Source of the DNA: Xestospongia bergquistia
Lineage: Eukaryota; Porifera; Demospongiae; Haplosclerida; Petrosiidae
Reading direction: 5' to 3'
Length of the DNA: 64,000 nt
NCBI GenBank assembly: GCA_963965975.1
Contig: OZ014411.1
Location: 6,681,001 to 6,745,000, forward strand
The notes beneath the pieces are model-generated. The model was not told the DNA's origin. It did no database searches and worked only from the letters and a program-made list of their open reading frames with translations. Positions 1 through 9,125 of the stretch are shown here, in pieces (positions within the stretch are counted from its first letter, which is position 1; every line of letters begins with the position of its first letter). Both the position numbers and the translations under genes were made by a program.

Positions 1-610
1 ACATTAAATTTATTTATTTATTTAATATACTTCCTAATAACTTTGCAAAAGTGATTTGCAAACACAAAAAAGAACATACTAGATAAGTTTAAGAGTTCTA
101 TAGTAAGAAATTTGACAATAGTTAATAATCTAGTATTATCAATTAATATAAATAAAGATTGCTCTAGTGTCATTAATAAAACCATGTGCCAAACACATGT
201 ACACTTGATAGGTAATGATAAAAGGACATCAAAGTAATATTTTGATAAGCTAAAGCATAGATGACTTCTATCTTGTCTTTTTACAGAATTGAGTAACATC
301 AATGAAATTTCAAAAAAGAATTATACGACCTCTAATACATGTGGTATGAGATTGGGTTAACTCTCAATGTTTGTAACAAAGTTTTCAAGTAACATAGCTA
401 CAAGTCATGTACCTAAAACAAATAGGGAAAATATTTTGATAGCAGAGAGATATATTATCATAAAATTTAAAATGGATCCAAAAGATGTGGACGCAGCTTT
501 AATGTATTATCATATCACACCTTAAAATAAAAAAGAGTATATGTTCTAAAGTGTCTATGAAGTCAACCCGCTCTGTAGTTTCACATGTAAAGTTTGCATT
601 CTTAGGATGA
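1..610. other. AT-rich intergenic stretch, no gene seen
   Basis: Low-complexity A/T-rich sequence. The short open frames here lack recognisable motifs, splice context or composition shift, and I see no inverted repeat boundary. Nothing is supported. Confidence 0.5.
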
Positions 611-637
611 GTTGTACATAGGCGGCAGAAATGGAGA

Positions 638-653
638 GGGGGGGGGGGGGGGG
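638..653. repeat. Poly-G tract (16 G)
   Basis: A run of 16 G in an otherwise AT-rich context. It sits inside a GC-rich patch (about 611-1078) whose ends look loosely inverted: a purine-rich G-run side on the left, and a C-run followed by CCTCCACCC on the right. This hints at an old non-autonomous element. A similar C/G-rich patch occurs at 9916-10115. Around 790-855 there is an exon-like stretch ending in a good donor (TCTAG/GTAAGT), but no partner exon was found. Confidence 0.6.
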
Positions 654-1102
654 CACTGTGGCCCTCCCTCAAAGCTTACTTGAGGCTTGTGTCTCCCTTT
701 GAGCAGGGCAGTATTCCACCATTTTGTGGACGTGGTCGATTGATGTTTACATCAATAAAGTTACACCATGTTTACATGTGGGACAGGAAGAATGTCAGAG
801 CCGCTTGATTGTTTCAGAACTCGAAGATATCAGCCAGAGCCTGGCACTTCTAGGTAAGTTTATTGTTTTTGTTAATTTCACTATTATAGTTTCTGTACAA
901 ATGTACAAGTCTTGCAATTCTGGGCACCATAGTATTTTTTTTCTCTTGTGTACTTTAGTTTTTTTAATAAAGCTCGGTATTCTTTTAAAAATCAAGTCAT
1001 GATGAATTTGTTCAGGTTTGCATCAACAATTAGTTGCGCCCCCTCCCCCCTTTCCCAATGAACTTCCTCCACCCATGTTATATACAATGAATAACAGATA
1101 GT

Positions 1103-1225
1103 GCTGGGACAATATATCGATATTATAATATATCAATATGTTTACAAGTTGATATCTGCATCAATACTGTTTACATTGATATCAATACATTGATTCTGCA
1201 ATATTGCGCATGCACACTAATCTTT
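1103..1225 (+). mobile_element. 5' end of an older BED-finger hAT element (split by a later insertion)
   Basis: The sequence starts with a GTGCTGGGACAATATATCG-type terminus, rich in ATATCGATA-like words, as at the ends of many ZBED-type hAT elements. It breaks off exactly at the left end of the hAT element at 1226. The sequence after that element's right end (3774 onward) carries a BED zinc finger on the same strand. I therefore infer one older hAT copy interrupted by a younger one. No matching 3' terminus was found. Confidence 0.45.
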
Positions 1226-3767
1226 CAGAGCCTCCAAGCGTACGGATTTATCCGTATTTTGTATGGAACTGCGCTATAAAATATGGAAACAACGATGCAG
1301 TATATGGAAATTATGGGAAATGGCTGACAATGGTGGGGCAGCACAGGCCAGCGGTCCCTCTCCCAGCGTCAGCGATGGCCTGGAGAGTATGGACTCTGAG
1401 TTTCACAAGTGAGCACAAGGAATCTAGTAGTAGCTATGTGAGTGCTAGTAGAGAACTTCGACCGCTGCCTCCGAAGAGGGGAAAACTCGGGACTGGGAAA
1501 CTCAAGTCAAGCTAGCAGTTGCCCCCTTATATCACTTCCAGTTCTAAGGGAACCAGATTCGCCTTTTGCAAGGTGTGTACGAGTAACTTTTGTATTGCCC
1601 ACGGAGGTTTCAATGACATCAAGCGTCATGTAAATGGGCCAGCACATAAACGTAAGCTAACAGAGATGGGGCAGACTGAGCGCATAGACAGCTGCTTCAC
1701 AGCCAACAAAACGCATGCCAAGAGAGTCACCTCGGCTGAACTAATCATGTCACAATTTATTGTCGCGCATAACATCCCTTTCCAGGCTATTGATCATCTT
1801 ACTGATTTGTTTAAGGCCATGTTTCCTGACTCTAAGATAAGCACACAAAAACAAAGGCAATAATCTGTGACGCGCTCGATCCCTATCTAAAATTGCCAGT
1901 CTTAGAGACTGTGAGAGCTGCTCCCTGTAGAAAAATAACACTTTCTACAGATTGACTTAATGTATTGTTGTGTATGTGTCTTATCATAACCACAAATATT
2001 AATTAACTCTGTGTGTTATTATAGTGTGTTCTTAGAATGTTCTAGAAGGTTCTGGTGTATTATCTTTGCTATATAAGTTTTGATTTGTGTACTCTCTTGC
2101 TGCTCAATCCTTTGAATTGTTAATATTATACTCATTTGAATCTTCAGTAAAACTCTCAACACTCCCTTCAACCTTTTGTGTGATGAGTCCAATGAGAGAG
2201 GAGATCAGGTGAAGCTACTAACTATACTCATTCGCTTATATGACCCCACTGGTGGTAGAGTGGTCACGCATCATCTTGACACAGTAGGAATAGTGGACTT
2301 AAGTGCTGAAGGTATCTTTACTGCATTAAAATCAGTCTTAGAAGTACACCAGCTTCCAATCTCGAATCTAAGACACATGCAATGTAATGAAAGGCAAGAA
2401 GAATGGTGTGATTGCTAAATTACGTGAATTATAGCCTCGCATCATGGACATAGATTGCATTTGTCATTTGGTAAGCTTTTGTGTCAAAACAGCCACCAAA
2501 CAACTCCCACTGAAGATCGATGAGTTGTTGGTAGATATTTACTACCATTTCCGGTTTAGTGCTAAAGGATAGCTGCACTGCAAGATTATGCAGACTTCTG
2601 TACAATTGAGTATAAGTCTATCCTGAAGCATTGTGAAACAAGGTGGCTCTCACTCAGACAATTCATTCAGCGTACATTGCACATGTGGGAACCCCTCTGC
2701 TTCTATTTTCAGAGCCATTGTGATGTTGAAAAGCCTGGCAAGGTTAGAATTATTAATACCATCCTTCAGCAACCACAGACTAAGTTGTGGTTTTGGTTCT
2801 TGTTGAATACATTGGCAGTTTTTAACAAATTTAATATATATTTCCAAACATCATCTACGTCTACTATACACAAGCTCCAGGGAGAGAGTGAGAGGCTCCT
2901 TAAAATTGTTCTTTCTTTTTTCATCAAGCCTTGCATTATAATTGACAATTCATCTGATCTTACAAGAGTTGATTACTTGAGTGAATACAATATCCTTTCC
3001 CATGAAGATGTGTTTATTGGAGATGATACTGCTGCTCTACTGTTACACCTGCAGGAGAATGAGAGAGAAATTGTTGGTAGCTTTTACAAGCAAGTTATCA
3101 AATTTTATCAAGCTTTTGTCAAGAAACAACTGAAGTCGTTCAATTTTCAGTCTCCAGTCCTGCACACATTATCTTTCCTAGACCCCATAAAAGTACAAAA
3201 CTGCCTCTATCCACATTTGATCTGATCGAAAATTCAATGACTGTCTCATTTGATAAGCAGCAAACAAAACTAGAGCGTCAGGATTTTGTTAGTGATGGAA
3301 ATGTAGTCCCTTCTAATGACGAAAAGGCTGTTGACTACTGGTACAGAATTTTGCAAATGCGATCACCCATGGGAGAACAATTGTATCAAAACCTTGCCAC
3401 ACTAGCTCTTCAACTACTCTCAATACCTGCTTCAAATGCAGACAGTGAAAGGGTGTTTAGTTTAGTCCGTAGAATAAAGACTGATTTTCGGTCATCGCTT
3501 CAGACAGAAACTGTCTCAGCTCTTATTGGATATCATTTTAACAAGACGTGTCATTGCTGCGAACAATCATCATTTGAAGACTCACTACTATCAAAGGCAA
3601 AATCATGCACTAATGAGAGAAACATCTCCTATAAATCTTAACATTCAATATTTTTTGTATATCATTGTTCATCGTTGTCTAAGAAATTTATACTGAAATA
3701 TGATAGAAAAATACTGATACAGATAAAAATTGATACTGAAAGAGTCTCACTCAACTTGGAGGCTCTG
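1226..3767 (+). mobile_element. hAT transposon with 6-bp target site duplication
   Basis: Terminal inverted repeats CAGAGCCTCCAAG (1226) and CTTGGAGGCTCTG (ending 3767) are directly flanked by ATCTTT on both sides (1220-1225 and 3768-3773). Inside, in plus orientation, are pieces of one hAT transposase. Most hAT elements make 8-bp duplications, but subgroups with 5 or 6 bp are known. The related copy at 11161-11654 also has a 6-bp duplication, which makes the length credible. About 1960-2170 appears to be a foreign insert within the transposase frame: it begins TGTATTG, holds a TATA-like GCTATATAAG, and could be a small solo LTR. Confidence 0.85.
1519..3641 (+). pseudogene. hAT-family transposase, broken
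   Basis: The first piece (1519-1863) has a zinc-finger-like C-x2-C...H...H segment (residues about 17-45, motif FCKVCTSNFC then HVNGPAHKRK). The second (from about 2173) has the conserved CDESNERGDQVKLL block of the RNase-H-like core. The third (2677-3225) covers the helical insertion. The last (3237-3641) is the hAT C-terminal dimerisation domain, with NADSERVFSLVRRIKTDFR. The pieces lie in different frames, with an in-frame stop near 1861, an inserted non-coding segment at about 1960-2170, a frameshift near 2385 and a stop at 3223, so no functional protein is made. The family inserts DNA by cut-and-paste. The order and spacing fit one decayed gene filling the element. Confidence 0.85.
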
Positions 3768-3773
3768 ATCTTT

Positions 3774-4260
3774 GGCAAAGTAAAAATAGATATTAAAGGT
3801 AGTGCTAAAAATAGCCAAACACATGGTCGAAAGAGATGGCACATGGAACAATAGCAGCTGTGAGTAGTGAGAGAATTGAAAAGAATAAGAGAGGTTACAG
3901 TAAGTTATGGGACTATTTCGGTTTTTAGTAGATTTCGATAAAAAAAGTTGTTTGTAACACATGTAAGGTTGTATCACTGTACGCTGGCAATACGACAAAT
4001 TTAGCAACACATCTGGAACGACATCATCCATCTGAGTTTTCAATTTACCTAAAGGATCCTGGCAAGTCAACAAATTCAGGAGCTACGAAACAAGTGTCAC
4101 TTGAGGCCAGTATCATTCAATCACAATGTCAATGCCATGTAAAAGCTAGATCTTCTCAACTTCCCTTGCCTTGGTCATACACTTGATATACATGCTGTAT
4201 CGAAGATGTTGACCAGTGTAAGAAGACTAGTCAACCATTTTCATAAATCTACAAAATCTA
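3774..4260 (+). pseudogene. BED-type zinc finger of the older hAT, decayed
   Basis: Translating across frames gives KLWDYFGF (about 3903), then C-x2-C (CNTCK, about 3956), then NTTNLATHLERHHPSEF (about 3990-4042). This is the usual BED-finger layout (W..F, C..C, H..H) of ZBED/hAT transposases. Stops and a frameshift interrupt it. It lies immediately 3' of the younger hAT and probably continues the element that begins at 1103. The N-terminal DNA-binding finger is the only part recognisable. Confidence 0.6.
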
Positions 4261-4328
4261 CTTATAAGTTAGTAGAGAAACAGCAGTTATTAAATATAGA
4301 CGACTGATTGATTAGCCCAAGCAAAGTA

Positions 4329-4896
4329 CAATAGATGCCGGTTAATTGGGACTCAGTTAGTAGGGATTTCCAGTTAAATGGGATAGATCGCAAGAAAAGA
4401 ATTTTTCCTGTATAAATTTCACCTTTTAAACAGGACGATCATTGAAAAAAATATTATGGTACAAACCAGACTTGACTGGTTTGTACCATAATACCATGTA
4501 TCTGGTGCTAACTGTTAGTAGCCTAGGTGAGAACAGGTGAAAATGGCGAAGTGAAGAAATTTGTCTTTGTCAGAAAATGTCAAGGAGTCCCAATTGCCTG
4601 GTACAATGCAAATTGAAAGCATGATTTATCAACAAGCATCAGCAGCCAAGAAACAGACAACACTAGATTGATATTTTTTTGTAAAATTAATTGCTACCTA
4701 CAGTTATTATGATCTTTTAATAATGCTTAATTAATTTTATTAATTATTATTAGCTGTAACCAGAAGCTGACCCTGAGCATATATACATATGTTGTGTTTA
4801 CATTTAAAATATATAAAATATTATCAAGGGCTATCAGTTGGTTAAAGGGGACATTTTCCCTTCTCCCATGGCATCCCAATTAACCCGTGTCTACTG
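4329..4896 (+). mobile_element. pogo/Tigger-like non-autonomous element
   Basis: Ends are CAATAGATGCCGGTTAATTG (left) and the inverse of CAGTAGACACGGGTTAATTG (right). TA dinucleotides flank both (4327-4328 and 4897-4898), as expected for the Tc1/mariner/pogo superfamily. Near 4640-4675 a short frame reads AAKKQTTLD, a stop, then YFF. This matches the C-terminal PCNA-binding (PIP-box) tail seen in pogo/Tigger transposases, so the element looks like an internal-deletion derivative of an autonomous pogo. A related fragment lies at 14993-15606. Confidence 0.75.
4452..4493. repeat. Perfect hairpin, 18-bp arms, 6-nt loop
   Basis: TATTATGGTACAAACCAG at 4452-4469 is exactly complementary to 4476-4493, separated by ACTTGA. 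It lies inside the pogo-like element. A degraded version of one arm recurs at about 15110-15140 in the second pogo fragment, so the hairpin belongs to the element family. Confidence 0.85.
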
Positions 4897-4899
4897 TAT

Positions 4900-5170
4900 A
4901 CCAGTACATTTGGTGAGGTACCAGTTGGTGAGAGAGATTGACAAAAAACAGCATTTATTACACCATTTGGACTATATTAGTTTAAAGTGACACTATTTGC
5001 CTTGCACAGTGCCCAAGTGACATTCCAACTAATGATGGAATACCTTGTTGATGACTAATTGCCGAGCGCCTTAGCACGAGGCAAATAATCATGTGCTGCA
5101 TCTCGCAGATAGTTTGTATGTATGCATGTATATGTCACGCTTGAGAATGCAATTATTTCAGCGCAACGCG
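4900..5170. other. No gene seen
   Basis: Ordinary AT-rich DNA becoming more GC-rich after about 5040. No coding signal or element boundary was identified. Confidence 0.4.
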
Positions 5171-5558
5171 CTAACGTATGCTCACGTGCTTCAGTGTAAC
5201 GCTTAGGAATGTTACTGCACTAGCTCCACGACCTTTTACTGCAATCTCAACTCGTAACTCAGAACTCTTGTGGCTCTTTGTCCACGGCCCAATCGCTTGC
5301 GCAATCTATGCGTTCTCGCTTTCGCTTCCTTGCATTATTTTTTCCCGTTCTTCTCCCCGGGCAGAACTAAAGACCTCCAATAGCTTGCATTGCGCGCGTT
5401 GTGGACGTCTTCACGCAACAAGCATTTTCGATGGAACCACTCCAATACCTAGCATTGCGCACGTTTTGGACGTCTTCACGCAACCTAAGGGCTTTCGACA
5501 GAACCACAAACACGAGCCTTGCATGCCCATGAGCTCCCTGGGCAGAATTCAGGACTTC
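5171..5558. repeat. GC-richer block with a 65-bp tandem repeat
   Basis: The words GCATTGCGCGCGTT (5387) and GCATTGCGCACGTT (5452), each followed by a GGACGTCTTCACGCAAC segment, mark two copies of a roughly 65-bp unit. A CTCCCCGGGCAGAA-like word at about 5355 recurs as CTCCCTGGGCAGAA at about 5536. Base composition differs from the surroundings. A 138-codon open frame crosses the block but shows no domain, and I do not call it a gene. The Tc1/mariner-like element that follows was inserted into this repeat. Confidence 0.55.
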
Positions 5559-5560
5559 TA

Positions 5561-6342
5561 TACTCTGTCCGAGTTGAGAAAAGCCCCTTATTAAAATAAA
5601 GGTGTTTTATGCATGGAATGTAAGGTGAGGTATTTCCTCGCCTGTTAGCACTGAAGTACGTGTTAAGTGTATTCATTATTTGTTCACGTGGATGTCATGC
5701 GAACACACCACGTTTTTTCTCGTGCTTGTAAACATGCCAAGTGGAAAAAGATTGCGATCACAAACAAAGGAGGTTGCTGTGAATGTCTATGAATATTTCG
5801 AGGAACTTGGCAGGCGCAAACGGACTGAAGGATCTCTGAAACGAACCTGTGATGCCACAGGACTTTCACGTTCCAGTATCAATCTGACAGTTCTGATGAC
5901 GAATAATTTTAGACATTTTTAGTTTTCCTTTTTTGTCAAAAGGTTTTTTTCAAAACCATGGTGGCTTTATAGCTGCCCAAAATCGCAAAAGACGATACCT
6001 GGTTATTATTTTAATAGTAATAATTGATACAAAGGCATTTATTCGTATAATTAGAATTGTAATTTTGACTTGCCACGTGATAGTCGGCTGACTTTTCGAG
6101 GTGAAAATCGATTTTTGTTATCTGCTCGAAGGTGTGCAATTTCAAGTATGCGAAAGGTATGCCATTCAAAATGTATGGAGTTTTATAGTTTGGTACTTTC
6201 TCGTAGCGCTAGAGAGCCAAATTTTATATATAAAATGCGCGTTTGCAAGCTGAATCGATTGGTGCAAGTCCCATGTGGATAGCACGTAAAACGGCAAAGT
6301 TATTCACACGTCTGGGTGGCTTTTCTCAACTCGGACAGAGTA
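5561..6342 (+). mobile_element. Tc1/mariner-like (IS630-type) deletion derivative
   Basis: Terminal inverted repeats start TACTCTGTCCGAGTTGAGAA and agree for about 25 bp at both ends. TA flanks each end (5559-5560 and 6343-6344). Inside, from ATG at 5734, a short frame gives about 50 residues rich in basic and helix-forming residues ending GLSRSSIN. This resembles the N-terminal helix-turn-helix of Tc1/IS630-type transposases, where the frame normally continues into the DDE core. Here it decays at once, so the element is non-autonomous. Confidence 0.75.
5734..5890 (+). pseudogene. N-terminal helix-turn-helix of a transposase, truncated
   Basis: Starting MPSGKRLRSQTKEVAVNVYE, about 50 residues fold plausibly into two or three helices (YEYFEELGRRK, then TCDATGLSRSSIN as the recognition helix region). 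Family knowledge: this layout opens many IS630/Tc1-type transposases and binds the terminal repeats. The remaining 30 residues are unrelated, and no DDE motifs follow before the right end of the element. Confidence 0.5.
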
Positions 6343-6399
6343 TAATTATCCCCTGCACGTGCGCGGGTGAATACGCACATGTTAACACAGTGCAAAAAT

Positions 6400-6900
6400 G
6401 GAGGAACTTATTGATGAGGATGGCAAAGAGAGAGCTTGACGTTTGACAACACTTAGAAAGAGAAAACAACGGGAAAAAGAGAGAATAGAGAGCAGGCCAA
6501 AGAGGGTTGAGACCCAGGAACAAAGGTAGTGTATACTCCAGTTTAAACTCATTAACTCTAATTAATGCACGTGTAGAGAAAATAGATTACAAGATATGCG
6601 AGAACGTACAAAGAAGAAAAGAAGTGAAGAGTCAGAGGAACATAGGTGTGCGTTTTAAGCCTTCCTTATACTTAAACAAATTATAGCACAACTTTTAGGA
6701 AGGAAAGACTACATAACATGAGCCAACGTGCTGGAGAGAGAGGAGTACAGGAATCTGAGGAACAGATGTTTGTGTCTATTCTTCCATCTTGCATTACTTG
6801 GCCAAATTCTGGCCATTTTCAGGAAGGAAAGGCTACATAACATGAGCCAACGTGCTGGAGAGAGACAAGTACAGGAATCTGAGGAACAGAGGTTTGTACA
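6400..6900 (+). pseudogene. Tandemly repeated Arg/Glu-rich mini-exons (possible Helitron-type protein N-terminus)
   Basis: Four related blocks at about 6460-6527, 6577-6644, 6700-6771 and 6825-6890 each encode about 23 residues of the form RLxxMxERxxxxRxxESEEQR. The last reads ERLHNMSQRAGERQVQESEE. Blocks two to four are preceded by AG acceptors, and blocks one, two and four are followed by GT, so they look like duplicated short exons. The third has lost its donor (CAG/AT). Similar Arg/Glu-rich repeats precede helicase domains in Helitron-like proteins; that link is from memory and weak. No start, partner exon or helicase motif is seen nearby. Confidence 0.45.
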
Positions 6901-7079
6901 ACCTATGCACTTTCACAGACGATCCTGAAATGGCACTGTTGCTATTATTCTCCAGCTTTGCATGGAATCATGTGTGCTTTCTTCCCTGGCCCAGTTATTT
7001 TAACAGAAAGATAAAAATAATATCTGCATACAAAAATGTATGCAATTCACTGCGCGAGGCTCTACACTGTGTATACGTA

Positions 7080-7646
7080 TGTCTAGTAATACTTTTGCAA
7101 CAGCTTATCTGGATGATTTAATTGTCTTCAGGGTGTTGGAAGACCATCTTGTTCATTTGACAGATATTTTCAATTGTTTGGAAGGAGCAGGACTAACAGC
7201 AAAACTGAGCAAGTGCCAGTTTGCTATGCATCAATGTATTTGTTTAGGACATTTTATGGGCAATGGTCATGTTAATGCTAAGCTATTAAGGTGGAGGCAG
7301 TACAAACCTTTCCAAAGCCAACTCTAAAACTGGTGATGAAAAAGCCTTTCTAGATCTCACAGGATATTACTGTAAATTTATCCCTGGGTATGCCACTTTC
7401 TCAGCAGTATCATCAGATCTTACAAGAAAGTCTGTTCTTAATAGTCATATGGAACCCTGATTGTGGGAAAGCTTTATTGAGTTAAAGTGTGTGTTGTGTT
7501 CTTCTCCCATATATTGGAGACCAAATTTTTTACAAATATTTATTTTGCAAACCAATGCTCATGATTGTGGAATATTGAAGAGCCAAGATGTTCTTACAAA
7601 TAGTTATTTTGCAAACTGATGCTTGTGATTGTGGAATGGTGCAGTT
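7080..7646 (+). pseudogene. Ty3/gypsy reverse transcriptase, C-terminal part, broken
   Basis: The frame 7083-7327 contains TAYLDDLIVF, carrying the YLDD catalytic box, then HLTDIFNCLEGAGLTAKLSK and a degraded YLGH motif. After a frame change, 7330-7640 reads AFLDLTGYYCKFIPGYATFS and then FILQTNAHDCG, the start of the RNase H domain. A roughly 65-bp piece of that last part is repeated. This is the standard order of a gypsy pol, which copies retrotransposon RNA into DNA. It is cut at 7650 by a Harbinger-like element and resumes at 8531. Everything upstream (gag, protease, 5' LTR) is missing. Confidence 0.8.
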
Positions 7647-7649
7647 TTA

Positions 7650-8527
7650 AGCTAAAGCTCAACATACACTAGGCAACTTTTTGCTAGCAAAAAGTTGCCT
7701 AGTGCTACATGATCTAAGCAACTGCCAGCAACATGTTGCCACAAGTTGAACAGCTTTCAACTTCTGGCAAAATGTTGCCAGTCAACTTCAAAGGTTACCA
7801 TGGAAATGGATTGGCATGTGATAATATTTACTAAAAGAAGGTGTGTCTTTCTAAAAAAAATGGCAAAGGAAGCTCACGAAAACAAAATTACTGGAAAAAG
7901 CTATTGCATACATGGAGAAGGAAAGTGATTGTGAACAAAAGGAAAAGGATGATGATATTTTCAGGAAATTTGTTGCTTCTGAACTAAGATCAATTTGTGA
8001 CACTATCACAAACGTATGAAAAAGTGGAAAATTCATTCTGTTCTTTGTGGTATCGATTCAAGCTGCTCTAATGCTACACAGGCTCCACCTCAGGCTGCTC
8101 CATGGTTTCCTTCATTCCAATATCCAGTCCCTGGAAATTCAATGCAGTTTAGATATGGCTCGAATTCACCATCATATTCTGTTCAAAATTATGAATCTAG
8201 TAACAAGAAAGTGTTTGTAACTTATTTCACCACCTAATTGCAGTTCTCTTAGAAGCTGGTGATAAGCTCCTTGTGCAGGATGATTTCTAATCCAATCTCT
8301 GACCCATATCCTCCTGTTTCTCCTCTTCCTTCTCCTTCTTGCAAAAATAATGTACAGTACAACTGCAGCTGCAGCTAAAGTTCGCGCTGCCATTTTATTT
8401 ATCAAACTAATAAATTACTTGGCAACAAGTTGTAACAAGTTGCTACAGTGTATGTTGGTTTGGCAATAAGCAATTTGTTGCTAGCAACTTTTTGAAACAA
8501 CTTGTTGCCTCTAGTATATCATATGCT
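7650..8527. mobile_element. PIF/Harbinger-type non-autonomous element
   Basis: Both ends abut TTAA (7647-7650 and 8527-8530), consistent with the TTA/TAA duplication of PIF/Harbinger. The ends carry related inverted sequence (ACTAGGCAAC...TTGCTAGCAA on the left, and its inverse near 8465-8515). Two coding remnants face each other. On the plus strand (about 7918-8200) is an acidic/Lys-rich region with DIFRKFVASELRSICD, like the Myb/MADF-side accessory protein. On the minus strand (8172-8405) is an Arg-rich stretch followed by WVRDWIRNHPAQGAYHQLLR, like the N-terminus of a HARBI1-type transposase. The middle of both genes is gone. Confidence 0.7.
8172..8405 (-). pseudogene. Harbinger transposase N-terminus, truncated
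   Basis: About 77 codons: a short hydrophobic stretch (residues 8-21), then ARRRRKRRNRR and IWVRDWIRNHPAQGAYHQLL. The RR-W-V-x-P/D-W-I...G-AYH-xLL-xEL pattern is characteristic of HARBI1-like DDE transposases, just before their helix-turn-helix. No DDE domain follows. It lies inside the element at 7650-8527 and faces the accessory-protein remnant, as in intact Harbinger elements where the two genes are separate. Confidence 0.65.
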
Positions 8528-8530
8528 TAA

Positions 8531-8794
8531 GAAGATGAAAATGACGACAACCATCTGATTGCATACTTATTAATTTAGATTATTAAGTTATTGTTATACA
8601 GACTGACCATTGGCCCTTAGAATGACTAGATCAGTTGAAAGAAAATAAAACATGACTTGATTGACTCGATGGAATTTGTCACTACTATCTTACAATTTTA
8701 TAGTGAAATATCATTCTGGCTCTAAAAATAGTAATGCAGACATTTAGTAGAGGATCACTACAAACTAGTTTGTTGCTAGAGTAGGAGGAAGGAG
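8531..8794 (+). pseudogene. Ty3/gypsy RNase H fragment and polypurine tract
   Basis: Continuing from 7646 after the Harbinger insertion, the translation gives DENDDNHLIAYLL, then IQTDHWPLE-LDQLKENKT and a degraded SGSKNSNAD. These are the RNase H signatures of gypsy pol (TDHxxLEWL, GxxNxxAD). Several in-frame stops are present. An AGGAGGAAGGAG polypurine tract directly precedes the LTR at 8795. There is no integrase domain before the LTR, so the 3' part of pol is deleted. Confidence 0.75.
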
Positions 8795-9125
8795 TGTGAT
8801 AGACCCATTGATATATTAGGTATATAATTATATGATAATTATTTAGTGTTGTTTTGATTTAGGATTAGTTTATTATGTAGTTATTTATAGTATTATTGTT
8901 TGGTGTACATTTTAAATATTTTGTTAATAGATGTTACTTAACCTTGATTATTGAAGAGAAATAAGTTTTGCTTGTGTTAATATGTATTTCTTAGCATTAA
9001 GTTTCTCTGGTGTTATTTTTTCATTTACACTTATTCCATGTCTTGTGTCCTCTGTTTTTGTTTAATAAAATAGTCTTTCGATAATTTTAAACATTATCCC
9101 GACCTATTCTATGCTATCCTTTACA
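8795..9125 (+). repeat. Gypsy 3' LTR
   Basis: Begins TGTGATAGACCC directly after the polypurine tract and ends near CTATCCTTTACA, giving TG...CA-type termini over about 331 bp. It contains AATAAA at about 9063 as a likely polyadenylation signal. The 5' LTR is not in the window, so the end points are inferred from structure and not from a paired copy. Confidence 0.6.

Noticed and set aside
1519..3641. Host ZBED-type domesticated gene
   Set aside because: Stops, frameshifts, TIRs and a target duplication show a decayed transposon.
5178..5594. 138-codon frame as a gene
   Set aside because: It spans a 65-bp tandem repeat and the left end of a Tc1/mariner-like element and has no domain.
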